Assembly: GCA_016841325.1 (NCBI GenBank)
Contig: JAENZJ010000012.1
Coordinates: forward strand, 45,543-109,542
Direction: 5' to 3'
Source: Thermincola carboxydiphila
GTDB lineage: Bacteria; Bacillota; Thermincolia; Thermincolales; UBA2595
Length of the DNA stretch: 64,000 nucleotides
The translations under genes and the position numbers were made by a program. The notes beneath the pieces were generated by a model. That model was not told the DNA's origin, made no database searches, and saw nothing but the letters and a program-made list of their open reading frames with translations. Each line of letters starts with the position of its first letter. The stretch's first letter is position 1. Of the stretch, positions 43,057 through 51,288 are shown in pieces.

Positions 43057-43311
43057 TTACTCCGGGTCCAGGATACTGTGCCCCAGTGAATTGAGGGTCC
43101 CTGTGATATGGTCCTCCGAGACCTTACGAGAATCAAAACTGATGGCCATATTTCGTGAGCGTTCATCATAATCGACTTCCCGGACTCCGTCAATCTGGCT
43201 TACCATGGCCACAACTTCATTGGTAATTCCCGGCTCAGTCATCCCTCCCAGCTTGTACTCCCGCCTGACAGTCTGTCCTTTGCTGTTTACTGTGTCATCA
43301 TAGGGGACCAT
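43057..43311 (-). CDS. HMA-like domain protein lacking the metal-binding cysteines
   Basis: The 84-residue protein has the ferredoxin-like beta-alpha-beta pattern of heavy-metal-associated domains: EYKLGGMTEPGITNEVVAMV, then IDGVREVDYDERSRNMAISF and DHITGTLNSLGHSI. In true copper chaperones the loop is GMTCxxC; here it is GMTEPGI, so both Cys are gone. The frame extends 39 codons upstream, but GGGAGG seven bases before the ATG at 43311 fixes the start. Metal binding at that site is unlikely. Function unknown. It may be co-transcribed with the upstream SafA-like gene only by read-through, since a terminator lies between. Confidence 0.7.
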   Translation of the reverse strand: MVPYDDTVNSKGQTVRREYKLGGMTEPGITNEVVAMVSQIDGVREVDYDERSRNMAISFDSRKVSEDHITGTLNSLGHSILDPE

Positions 43312-43387
43312 AATAATTCCTCCCAATAGATATTTGATATTTATATAATTCCCAATAAATTGTAAGTTATGATTTATTCTTATTTGG

Positions 43388-43419
43388 CAAAACAAAAGAA
43401 GCTGCATAAAAACAGCTTC
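43388..43419 (-). terminator. Terminator after the SafA-like gene
   Basis: On the minus strand GAAGCTG pairs with CAGCTTC around TTTTTATG, followed by TTTTGTTTT. It is about 10 bases after the SafA-like stop codon. Confidence 0.85.
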
Positions 43420-43428
43420 AGTGGTCAA

Positions 43429-44202
43429 TTAACCTTTTGCCCCTGGTATTCCCACAGGTATGCAGAGGGTTTCACCAACCTGCAGGTTTAGTGGGTCTGC
43501 ATCCGGGTTAGCCTCTGTAATTGCCTCAACAGTAGTCCCATATTTTCTGGACAGCTTCCAGAACGTATCTCCCGGCTGGATAACATGCATTATGGCATGA
43601 TCCGGGCAAGGGCCCTCCGGTTCTTCGGGAGGTTCTGGACACTCGGGTATCTCCGGAAGCTCAGGACATTCGGGTATCTCCGGAAGGTCAGGACATTCCG
43701 GAAAATCCGGATAACCGGGCAACCCCGGGAAAGACTCCGGGGCACCTGAAGACTCGGTCTCCTGATTGTCCTCAGATACCAAAGAAGCTTCCTGTTCTCC
43801 TGGAGCGGCTCCTTCCACCGATTCCCCTGCTTCTTCTGTGACCTCAGTTTCAGTAAAGTCCTCCCCGGTCAAAAACCCTTCCTGTTCAGGCATTTCCGGT
43901 CCTGCCGGCGCTTCGGCCACCGGTGCATCTGCTTCTACCGGTGCCTCGGCTTCTACTGGTGCACCTGCTTCTGCTGGAGCCTCAGCCTCCACCGGAACTT
44001 CAGCCTCCACCGGGACCTCTGTCTCCTCAGGCCTTTCCGCATCCACTACGGGTTCAGTCTGGTCCCCCTGGACATGACCCAGCGGGTCTATAATATCCTC
44101 AGTTCCCTCACTGGATACGTATTCCTTATCCTTTAAAGGCTTGGTACCTTTTTTGGGTGGAACATATTTAAAGAACAGGAACCTGTGTTTATCTCCGGCC
44201 AA
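43429..44202 (-). CDS. SafA-like LysM spore-envelope protein with Pro/Glu repeat region
   Basis: The 257-residue protein has a short basic N-terminus (DKHRFLFFKYVPPKKG), a long acidic repeat region (VPVEAEVPVEAEAPAEAGAP), a Cys/Pro repeat (PECPDLPEIPECPELPEIPE) and a C-terminal LysM domain (HVIQPGDTFWKLSRKYGTT). LysM-plus-low-complexity is the layout of SafA and related spore-coat proteins, although SafA carries LysM at the N-terminus. It lies two genes from yabG; in Bacillus the YabG protease cleaves SafA. Start is one of two adjacent TTG codons after AAAGGGGGGG; 44202 is chosen. The two repeats may reflect recent expansion. Confidence 0.7.
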   Translation of the reverse strand: MAGDKHRFLFFKYVPPKKGTKPLKDKEYVSSEGTEDIIDPLGHVQGDQTEPVVDAERPEETEVPVEAEVPVEAEAPAEAGAPVEAEAPVEADAPVAEAPAGPEMPEQEGFLTGEDFTETEVTEEAGESVEGAAPGEQEASLVSEDNQETESSGAPESFPGLPGYPDFPECPDLPEIPECPELPEIPECPEPPEEPEGPCPDHAIMHVIQPGDTFWKLSRKYGTTVEAITEANPDADPLNLQVGETLCIPVGIPGAKG

Positions 44203-44301
44203 CAATACCCCCCCTTTCAAAGCACTTTAATATAATATATGATACCTTATCCAATTTATTTCCTAATATTTTCTTGGTTACCTGTCCGGTTCAGATGCCG
44301 G

Positions 44302-45261
44302 TTAAATACTGTACAATCCTTTATGCCAGTTAATTGTACGCAGCAGTCCTTCTTCAAGGCTATATACAGGGGCCCAGTTCATGACCTTCCGGGCGAGACT
44401 TGTATCAATCCTGAATCCACTGTGTTTTCCTTTTTCACAGGGAAGATTTATTATCTCTGAATTTGAAGCTGTAAGCCGGATTATAGTGTTAGCCAGCTCA
44501 TTTATGGCAACCTGAACTCCTGAACCAATATTTATTATCCGGCCCTCCACCTGCCTGCGATGAGTTACCGCCAGGTTTAATGCCCGGGCTGCATCCTTAA
44601 CATATATAAAATCCCTGGTCTGTTCACCTGTACCGTAGACAATTAGTGGTTCATTACGCAAGGCTCTGTCAATAAATGAGGCTACGACAGAATTATATCC
44701 GTAAATACTCTGGTTTTCTCCAAAAGTGTTAGTGAACCTGATAGATGTGACCGGGTAATCATACCATTTTCCTACAGCCATGATGTGTTGCTCTGCTGCC
44801 AGTTTTGTTACTGCATAGGTGTTCTGGGGCATTACACAGGATTTCTCATCAACGGAAGAATGTTCCGCCGCACCATATACTTCAATGGTTGATGCATAAA
44901 TAAAAAAGGGACGGTTCTTAGTCCGCAGGAGTGTTTGCATAAACTGAAAGGTACCGTATTCGTTGTTCAGAAAATATTCCTCCGGGGTATTCATGGATTC
45001 TTTTCCCGAGTTATACCCGGCCAGATGAATCACCACATCAATGTTAAGGGAATTCATCTCCTTCACCGATATGTCCTGGTACCTCTGCTTTAGCTGTTGC
45101 ACCTTCCCGTCCGGCCAATTAACCGGCAGGCCATCTCCGTCGGGATACCCTCGCGAACAGTCATCCAGGGCGTAAATTTTCGCGGTATCCTGCCGGGACA
45201 AAAATTCTTCGATAGTATGTATTCCATATAATCCGGCGGCCCCTGAAACCAGTACGTTCAC
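44302..45261 (-). CDS. NAD-dependent sugar epimerase/dehydratase (extended SDR)
   Basis: The 319-residue protein is an extended short-chain dehydrogenase: NVLVSGAAGLYGIHTIEEFL holds the GxxGxxG NAD loop, IYASTIEVYGAAEHSS the active-site Ser/Thr region, and TYAVTKLAAEQ the catalytic YxxxK. GTGEQTRDFIYVKDAA is common in GalE- and RfbB-like enzymes. It acts on a nucleotide sugar, probably as a 4-epimerase or 4,6-dehydratase; which one cannot be told. GTG start at 45261 after GGGGTGATTTA. Between yabG and the SafA-like gene, it could act in sugar supply for the spore surface, an inference from position. Confidence 0.85.
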   Translation of the reverse strand: MNVLVSGAAGLYGIHTIEEFLSRQDTAKIYALDDCSRGYPDGDGLPVNWPDGKVQQLKQRYQDISVKEMNSLNIDVVIHLAGYNSGKESMNTPEEYFLNNEYGTFQFMQTLLRTKNRPFFIYASTIEVYGAAEHSSVDEKSCVMPQNTYAVTKLAAEQHIMAVGKWYDYPVTSIRFTNTFGENQSIYGYNSVVASFIDRALRNEPLIVYGTGEQTRDFIYVKDAARALNLAVTHRRQVEGRIINIGSGVQVAINELANTIIRLTASNSEIINLPCEKGKHSGFRIDTSLARKVMNWAPVYSLEEGLLRTINWHKGLYSI

Positions 45262-45320
45262 TAAATCACCCCTTCGGCCCAGTTCAATTTCATTATATTG
45301 CGAACCACTCAGGTTTGTGA

Positions 45321-46187
45321 CTAATATGGAGATTTGGGAAAACCAATACGTAATTTTCCCCTTGTTTCAATCCCACCCAGGCCGTCTGTTCCGGTAATGG
45401 TATTCTCTATCACTTCACTGGTTGCTATCGTCCTGTTAATAGAAGTAAAAGCGACCTTCTCTACAATAAAGACCGGGTCAAAAGCATGGATCAGGACGCG
45501 CAGGGGGGCACTGGCATAATTAGCGCCTGCCTCCAGCAGTGCCTCATAATGTGACTGACATGCTCCCGCAAATATGATAAGGTTATCCCGGTTGCACTCT
45601 ATCCGGCGTGCTGTTTTTACAGCCTCGACAAAGTGTCTGGAGTTATGGTAATTATTCAGGTCTGAGAAATCGTCCCCTGACCTAATAATCCCGTCATGAC
45701 CCGTCAAAACCAGGATGTCCGGACTGTATCTTTTTATCAACTCCGGGACAGATGCAGGCTGTTCCCTCTCTGGCAGGTTCATTCCTTTAGCCCTGATTCC
45801 CAACTGCTGGTAAATTGCCATGCATAAGTTCAGGTACTCCAAATTCCCATCAATATGAAGCACCCGTCCCGGTATCTCAAAAAAATCTTCACTACTCTCA
45901 CTCTGGCCTCGCATCATACTGTTCCCTCGCTCTTTAGACCGTCTTTCAAATATCCTTTTAAGGCATTCATTATTTGTTTTAATAAATTTTTTGCGGTACT
46001 CCCTGATATTTTCCCGGTCCACCTTGACCAGGTCTTCAGGCGGAGAATCGGCAAAAAGCCTGACATCAAGCCCCAGCAATTTTACCCTGACTTCCCCTGA
46101 TTCAGTCTCCACAACCTCATTTACTTTAAAATAAATGTCGTTGTTGTAGGATTTCCGGGCTACGATATCCCCTACTTTTATGTCCAT
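45321..46187 (-). CDS. yabG: Sporulation-specific protease YabG
   Basis: The 288-residue protein has the YabG (peptidase U57) pattern: DIKVGDIVARKSYNNDIYFK, LHIDGNLEYLNLCMAIYQQL, ILVLTGHDGIIRSGDDFSDL and IIFAGACQSHYEALLEAGAN with the conserved Cys and His. YabG is made in the mother cell late in sporulation and cleaves coat proteins such as SafA. The ATG at 46187 is chosen over an in-frame GTG three codons upstream because of GGGAGG eight bases before it. In Bacillus it lies beside ksgA and veg; here a glycosyltransferase lies between it and ksgA, and veg is missing. Confidence 0.95.
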   Translation of the reverse strand: MDIKVGDIVARKSYNNDIYFKVNEVVETESGEVRVKLLGLDVRLFADSPPEDLVKVDRENIREYRKKFIKTNNECLKRIFERRSKERGNSMMRGQSESSEDFFEIPGRVLHIDGNLEYLNLCMAIYQQLGIRAKGMNLPEREQPASVPELIKRYSPDILVLTGHDGIIRSGDDFSDLNNYHNSRHFVEAVKTARRIECNRDNLIIFAGACQSHYEALLEAGANYASAPLRVLIHAFDPVFIVEKVAFTSINRTIATSEVIENTITGTDGLGGIETRGKLRIGFPKSPY

Positions 46188-46333
46188 TCCGCTCACCTCC
46201 CGCCTTTGTCTCTGGTTATATAATATGCAGAAAATCCGTCTGCCGTTATTTCTTATCTGACGTTTTGCAGGCCGCTACACAAAACATGTCAGCGACATAA
46301 TATGTTAGTAAAACAATCGTGGGAGGTTTTTCC

Positions 46334-47188
46334 GTGATAGCAGCAGTAGTACCGGCAAAAAATGAAAGTTCCCGGATAGGTACTGTCCTGAACATGATTT
46401 CCCTTCTTCCGGTCGACCTGGTAATCCCTGTAATCAATGGCTGTGAAGATAATACCCTGGAAAAGGTCCTCGAAAATACCCGGAAGCTTACGTGGATAAT
46501 ATACAGCAGAGAATCCTTCGGCCCCGATGTGCCCAGGGCAATTGGGGCTAAAGCAGCATATGACCGGATGGCCGATTATGTCCTGTTCGTAGATGGGGAT
46601 ATGGAAGAAAATACTGCCCTGAGTGCACTAAAACACCTGATAGCGGCAGCAACGTCAACCGGACTGGATATGGCCCTGTCCGACTGCTATTCAGGAATCC
46701 CTTCAGGCTCGGGACGGCCGGGAACCCCTTCAAACAGTTCCCTGGCAGAGCTGATTCTGTACTTTCGCCAAAAGCTCAATACAAAAATTGGTCTTTCGCG
46801 GCTGGGAAGCGCTTCACCGTCACACGGTCCACATTTGGTATCCCGCAGGTTCCTTGAAGCTGTCTCCTTCAGGGACCTGGCCGTGCCCCCGGTCAGTCTT
46901 GCAATGGCAGCAAAAAACAACAGATTAAACATTGATATAGGGGCAGGAGTTCCCCACCCCTGGCTGGGCTCACCTTACAGAAACCTAAACCATGCCCTGG
47001 ATATGGCGAAAACCATTATCGGTGACTGTATTGAAGCAATGAATGTGTTTGACGGCAAAGGCCGTTACCGGAAGTTGGGAGGCAGGGAATATCTGGGTTA
47101 TCATTCACAGCGGAACTGGAGTCTACTGGAGATATTTTTACAGAAAAAAAAAGACAGCCACCTGATTAATGTGGAATGGCTGTCCTGA
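46334..47188 (+). CDS. Glycosyltransferase family 2-like protein
   Basis: The 284-residue protein begins IAAVVPAKNESSRIGTVLNM and has VLFVDGDMEEN, the DxD-type metal/nucleotide-sugar motif of GT-A enzymes. It lacks membrane segments and ends in LLEIFLQKKKDSHLINVEWL. The acceptor is unknown. It is divergent from yabG and convergent with ksgA; its neighbours suggest a spore-polysaccharide role, but that is inference. The GTG at 46334, seven bases after GGGAGG, is chosen rather than the in-frame GTG at 46319, which lies in the RBS. Confidence 0.78.
   Translation: MIAAVVPAKNESSRIGTVLNMISLLPVDLVIPVINGCEDNTLEKVLENTRKLTWIIYSRESFGPDVPRAIGAKAAYDRMADYVLFVDGDMEENTALSALKHLIAAATSTGLDMALSDCYSGIPSGSGRPGTPSNSSLAELILYFRQKLNTKIGLSRLGSASPSHGPHLVSRRFLEAVSFRDLAVPPVSLAMAAKNNRLNIDIGAGVPHPWLGSPYRNLNHALDMAKTIIGDCIEAMNVFDGKGRYRKLGGREYLGYHSQRNWSLLEIFLQKKKDSHLINVEWLS
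47143..47184 (-). terminator. ksgA terminator inside the 3' end of the convergent glycosyltransferase gene
   Basis: On the minus strand GACAGCCA pairs exactly with TGGCTGTC, followed by nine T residues. It lies 11 bases after the ksgA stop codon and entirely inside the last codons of the plus-strand gene. Confidence 0.85.
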
Positions 47189-47194
47189 ATAATT

Positions 47195-48076
47195 CTATTT
47201 CTCCGGAATGTATGGACAAAGGGCATTGGCTATCCTGGCAAACTCCCCAAAGCTCAGGGTTTCTCCCCTTCTCCCGGGATCAATGCCCAAACCGGGAAGA
47301 ATTCCAGCTATCGTGTTTTTGTCCACCCCCAGGGATGATAGGGCATTTAACAGGGTTTTCCGGCGCTGGCCAAAAGCGGCCCTGACCACCCGGAAAAACG
47401 TCTGTTCACTTTCCACCGGAACAGGAGGATTTTCTCTGGGAGTAAGCCTAATAACGGCAGACTCCACATCCGGCTGAGGCATAAATACCCTTCGGGGTAC
47501 TTTTATGATTTGCTGAGGCTCACTAAAATAATTGACTCCCAGGGTAAGTGCCCCATAGTCCCGGCTTCCCGGCGCTGCGGTGATACGCTGGGCAACCTCT
47601 TTTTGTACCATCACTATCATCAGGCTGATATTAAAACGATGTTCCAGGGCATGCATCAAAAGCGGTGTGGTGATATAATACGGAAGGTTTGCCACAACTT
47701 TAAACGGCCTTCCTCTTTTCCCATACTGCCCCTTGGTCTTCTCATCAACCAGGGCATCAAAATCTGTTTTCAGGGCATTCCCCCAAAACAGGTCTATATT
47801 TGCATATCCTGACAGGGTTTCCCTTAAGACGGGCTGCAGGTTCTGATCAATTTCAATGACAATTACCCTGCCGGCCCTGTCAGCCAGTGCGCTGGTTAAG
47901 GTACCAATCCCGGCGCCTATTTCCAGGACCGCATCCTCATTGGTTAATAAAGCAGCATTAACAATTTTATTGACAATATTGCCATCAACCAGGAAGTTCT
48001 GGCCGAGGCTTTTTTGAAAGGTGAACTTATATTTATCGATTATCTGCCTTACAGCAGCCGGTGAGTATAATTTCAT
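47195..48076 (-). CDS. rsmA: 16S rRNA (adenine1518/1519-N6,N6)-dimethyltransferase
   Basis: The 293-residue protein has SLGQNFLVDGNIVNKIV, the SAM motif LEIGAGIGTLTSALADR, and motif IV NLPYYITTPLL, all diagnostic of KsgA/RsmA. It dimethylates two adenines in the 3' helix 45 of 16S rRNA late in small-subunit assembly. The frame extends 10 codons upstream, but GGGGGA six bases before the ATG at 48076 fixes the start. In Bacillus rnmV precedes ksgA; here yabE lies directly upstream and rnmV is absent. Confidence 0.98.
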   Translation of the reverse strand: MKLYSPAAVRQIIDKYKFTFQKSLGQNFLVDGNIVNKIVNAALLTNEDAVLEIGAGIGTLTSALADRAGRVIVIEIDQNLQPVLRETLSGYANIDLFWGNALKTDFDALVDEKTKGQYGKRGRPFKVVANLPYYITTPLLMHALEHRFNISLMIVMVQKEVAQRITAAPGSRDYGALTLGVNYFSEPQQIIKVPRRVFMPQPDVESAVIRLTPRENPPVPVESEQTFFRVVRAAFGQRRKTLLNALSSLGVDKNTIAGILPGLGIDPGRRGETLSFGEFARIANALCPYIPEK

Positions 48077-48104
48077 CAAAATTCCCCCGAAAATTATTAT
48101 ATAC

Positions 48105-48129
48105 AAAAAAGGAAAGGCTTAGCCTTTCC
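48105..48129 (-). terminator. Terminator after the first yabE paralogue
   Basis: On the minus strand GGAAAGGC pairs with GCCTTTCC around TAA, followed by TTTTTT. It separates yabE from ksgA. Confidence 0.88.
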
Positions 48130-48130
48130 A

Positions 48131-49129
48131 CTATTCCAGAACATATACCTTTACTGTACGGCGGCCCCACTTACGAGCCTCCTTTTCAGTATCAAAAAAC
48201 AGGTCAATCCTGTTACCCTTTATAGCACTACCAATGTCAAGGGCCTTTGCATATCCATAGCCTTCGACATAAAGCCGGGTCCCCAGCTTAATTACTGAGG
48301 GGTCCACAGCTACCGCGCCCCGATACGGGTAAACCCCTGAGGCGGTATTATTACCGGTATGTGAATAAGCTGTGGCAGTCATGGTCAGTGCCCTGGAGAA
48401 CCTGATTTCGCCACCACGGGAAACCTCTTTTACCGTCACCGTGCCATAAGCCACAATCTTGGAAACCGGCTCCCGGACTACCTTTTCCCCAACTGCTTCT
48501 CGCTTTATTTCCTTACCGTTCCTGTATGTAATCTTAATGGTTTTCTGAATCAAGCCTTCCCGGCCTTTGCGAACAACCCTGGTAGTCCCTTTTTCCATGG
48601 AGGTATCACGTCGTCTCTCAAGCTTAAAAGGAACTTTAACAGATTCCTGAATATATTGGTCACTATATCTGAATATCTCTATAGTGTCACCTGACTTAAC
48701 AGTGGTACCTGGGTCCGGAACCACCTGATCGCCGGGGTTTACTGCAATCTTCAGTTTTTTCAGGGCTTGTCCCACATTTCCCGGTGTAACCCACTGTTCA
48801 CTAACCTCACCGCCATCGACCAGATTTATGCGCAATTTGCGGGTAATGCGCACGGTCAGGTCATCAGTCAGCTTGGTATCCGGGGATGGTTCGATGATGT
48901 CTTTTTCACCAAGGGGAATACCGGCCTTTTTAATGGATTCGGCTACAGTACCACCCCTCATAACCACATTCACTTCTTTTCCGTCTGCAAATATCCTGAT
49001 GTTATGCCTGTTATAAAAAAATCCTGTTAAAATTATTACAGCTGCTACAACGACCCCGAGGCCCCATACAATCCACCTGTTGTCTCCCAAAAACCCAAAG
49101 GTCCTTCTCGGGGAGGTGTTAGCCTGCAT
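48131..49129 (-). CDS. yabE: YabE-like 3D-domain cell-wall hydrolase (DUF348 + G5 + 3D)
   Basis: The 332-residue protein has one N-terminal membrane helix (IVWGLGVVVAAVIILTGFFY), two DUF348 repeats (IRIFADGKEVNVVMRGGTVA; INLVDGGEVSEQWVTPGNVG), a G5 domain (VPFKLERRRDTSMEKGTTRV) and a C-terminal 3D domain with three Asp (AVAVDPSVIKLGTRLYVEGY, ALDIGSAIKG, IDLFFD). YabE/Rpf2-like proteins cut peptidoglycan. The ATG at 49129 follows AAGGAG; the frame's longer start is not supported. It is the downstream member of a tandem pair, 96 bases after its paralogue. Confidence 0.88.
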   Translation of the reverse strand: MQANTSPRRTFGFLGDNRWIVWGLGVVVAAVIILTGFFYNRHNIRIFADGKEVNVVMRGGTVAESIKKAGIPLGEKDIIEPSPDTKLTDDLTVRITRKLRINLVDGGEVSEQWVTPGNVGQALKKLKIAVNPGDQVVPDPGTTVKSGDTIEIFRYSDQYIQESVKVPFKLERRRDTSMEKGTTRVVRKGREGLIQKTIKITYRNGKEIKREAVGEKVVREPVSKIVAYGTVTVKEVSRGGEIRFSRALTMTATAYSHTGNNTASGVYPYRGAVAVDPSVIKLGTRLYVEGYGYAKALDIGSAIKGNRIDLFFDTEKEARKWGRRTVKVYVLE

Positions 49130-49225
49130 GCAATCACTCCTTAGCACATTTTTTGTGAATTTTCTGTTGATTAAAGGGTTGCAATCTATTTTAAACCATA
49201 CGGAGTTAATTGTCAATATCACTTA

Positions 49226-50122
49226 TCAACTCAGAATCCGGACGGATACCGACCTCCGCCCCCATTTAAGAGCCTCGGCACGTGTCTCAAAAAAGACATC
49301 AATTTTCCGTCCCTTGATGGCCCCGCCCGTATCAGCTGCGATTCCGTAACCGTACCCTTCGATATACATTTTAGTGCCCAGTGGAATCACTTTAGGATCC
49401 ACAGCAACCACCCCTCGCCGGGGTTTTATACCGGTTGCGGTGCGATAACCGGTATGTGTATATGCAGTTGAGGTAAATTTTAGCTGCTGACCGGCACCGG
49501 TTATTCCGTGGCGGGACGTTGCCTGGCATGATGCTGCCTGGGCCCCGGTGTTATATGAACCAACAGTAATAACCTGTGGGGTCGGTGCCATAATCAGTTT
49601 ACTCCCGGTCTTTTCCCTGGACAACAATTCTCCGTCACGATAATGTTCAATATAAGTATGTTTCATAATTCCATTTTTACCTTCCTGGGTTATCCGCCGC
49701 TGTCCGGGGTCCAGGTAAAGGTCCCATTTTTTCTCTACAGGTGCCGGGATTACTTCATTTTCTGCTGTCTTGGTGAGGCGGTGTTTATATACCCAGATGA
49801 CCATTCCATCCCTTACCTTTGAAGACAGGTGGCGGGATACCGAATAATATTCTACTGTTTTGCCTTCCTCTAAAGCATCAAGGTCCCCCCTGAAGCCGAT
49901 TTCTCCTCTAATACCTGCTTCCCTGATAACTTCCCCGACAGTGGGTGCAAATGTATGGTAAGTTATTGTCTTATTATCTATTCTTACGGATACTTTTTTA
50001 ACCGCGCATGATACAAATATTCCTACTGTAAGTATCAAAAACCCATACAAAATGTAAGCCACCAAAGTGGTCAGCCCCTGATTAATTCTCAGGCCGGCCG
50101 CCCCGGACCCGGTATCATACAT
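49226..50122 (-). CDS. Second 3D-domain YabE-like protein
   Basis: The 298-residue protein has an N-terminal membrane helix (LVAYILYGFLILTVGIFVSC), one DUF348 repeat (VRIDNKTITYHTFAPTVGEV), a G5-like part and a C-terminal 3D domain (GVVAVDPKVIPLGTKMYIEG, IAADTGGAIKGRKIDVFFE). It is a shorter paralogue of the 48131 gene and shares the same ending (KWGRR). The start is the ATG at 50122, eight bases after AGGGGGAT; a nearer ATG at 50128 is too close to it. Tandem duplication is likely. A tatD terminator lies upstream in the AT-rich gap. Confidence 0.85.
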   Translation of the reverse strand: MYDTGSGAAGLRINQGLTTLVAYILYGFLILTVGIFVSCAVKKVSVRIDNKTITYHTFAPTVGEVIREAGIRGEIGFRGDLDALEEGKTVEYYSVSRHLSSKVRDGMVIWVYKHRLTKTAENEVIPAPVEKKWDLYLDPGQRRITQEGKNGIMKHTYIEHYRDGELLSREKTGSKLIMAPTPQVITVGSYNTGAQAASCQATSRHGITGAGQQLKFTSTAYTHTGYRTATGIKPRRGVVAVDPKVIPLGTKMYIEGYGYGIAADTGGAIKGRKIDVFFETRAEALKWGRRSVSVRILS

Positions 50123-50161
50123 GAACATATCCCCCTTATTACATTCATCCCTGTCTTTCAA

Positions 50162-50496
50162 CCCCGTCCTTTAAAATATATCTACAGGGTTGTCTAAACA
50201 TTACTGCCAATTAATCCCATGTCCAGTCTTTACAGTTAGTGTAATCTATGGCCCGCCAGAAACATGTCATTCCCTGGCATCCGATTTACCCAATTATTTG
50301 GCGAACCATGAAAAATTGGCGCAAAAAAAAGAAACCCCGCAAAGGGTTTCCCGAATAGTCACTTTAAAAGATAGCTTTATTTATTTACATTCATACCATA
50401 ATTATTGCGGGCTTATACAGTTATTAATAATTGCTTTTCCCTTCAATTTGATCATCGATTTATTTTTTACTGATTTAAAAATTTTTTTAAAAATTT
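50162..50496. other. 335-base gene-free gap upstream of the second yabE paralogue
   Basis: This gap holds the tatD terminator at 50321-50350 and AT-rich sequence (50351-50496, including TTTTTAAAAATTTTT). No gene, RNA motif or repeat was recognised. The part from 50162 to 50320 probably carries the promoter of the yabE pair. Confidence 0.6.
50321..50350 (-). terminator. Terminator after tatD
   Basis: On the minus strand GAAACCC pairs with GGGGTTTC around TTTGC, followed by eight T residues. Confidence 0.85.
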
Positions 50497-51270
50497 TTAT
50501 CCAATATTTATACCAAACAATTCCCGGGCATTTCGGGAGATTGCCTCAGCCAATTCCTCAGCAGGCATCCCCCTGAGTTCAGCAATACGTTCACCAACAC
50601 ATACCACGTAGGCGGATTCGTTCCGCTTACCCCGGTAGGGTTCAGGAGTCAGATATGGCGCATCTGTCTCAATAAGCAGGCGGTCTAAGGGGACCGCAGT
50701 GGCAACATCACAGATTTTGGCGGCATTTTTAAAAGTTACCGGTCCGGCAATAGATATATAAAATCCCATTTTAATGCATTCCCTGGCCATTTCGACACTC
50801 CCGGAGAAACAATGCAAAACCCCTCCGTTTGTACCGGCATTTTCCTCTTTCAATATTTGCATCACATCACCATGAGCATCCCGGTCATGTATTATAATTG
50901 GCTTTTTTATCTCTCTGGCCAGATTTATCTGCGCTCTGAATACTTTCTGCTGGATATCCCGGGGTGAAAGGTTACGATAATAGTCAAGCCCCATCTCTCC
51001 AATGGCAACTACTTTAGGATGGTCTGCCAGCACTCTGACCTGTTCCAGGGCAGCTTCATCTGCATCTGCCGCATCATGGGGGTGAATTCCCACTGCCGCA
51101 AAAATGAAATCATACTCCTCAGCCAGTACCACAGACCGCACCGAGGAAGGGATATCATATCCCACATTAATTATGCCTGATACCCCTTTTCCCCTGGCGC
51201 GCATTAGCATTATATGCCTGTCGGTATCATACTTTTTGTCATCAAGATGTGCATGTGAATCAACAAACAA
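50497..51270 (-). CDS. tatD: TatD family metal-dependent hydrolase
   Basis: The 257-residue protein has the TatD metal-site motifs: VDSHAHLDDKKYD (HxH), AIGEMGLDYYRNLSPRDIQQ (Glu), IIHDRDAH, VLHCFSGS and ETDAPYLTPEPYRGKRNE. The family has 3'-5' exonuclease activity on DNA. The start is TTG at 51270. It lies 18 bases after metG, and the two are almost surely co-transcribed, as in Bacillus (metS-yabD). Confidence 0.95.
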   Translation of the reverse strand: MFVDSHAHLDDKKYDTDRHIMLMRARGKGVSGIINVGYDIPSSVRSVVLAEEYDFIFAAVGIHPHDAADADEAALEQVRVLADHPKVVAIGEMGLDYYRNLSPRDIQQKVFRAQINLAREIKKPIIIHDRDAHGDVMQILKEENAGTNGGVLHCFSGSVEMARECIKMGFYISIAGPVTFKNAAKICDVATAVPLDRLLIETDAPYLTPEPYRGKRNESAYVVCVGERIAELRGMPAEELAEAISRNARELFGINIG

Positions 51271-51288
51271 TTCTTATCACCAACTCCG

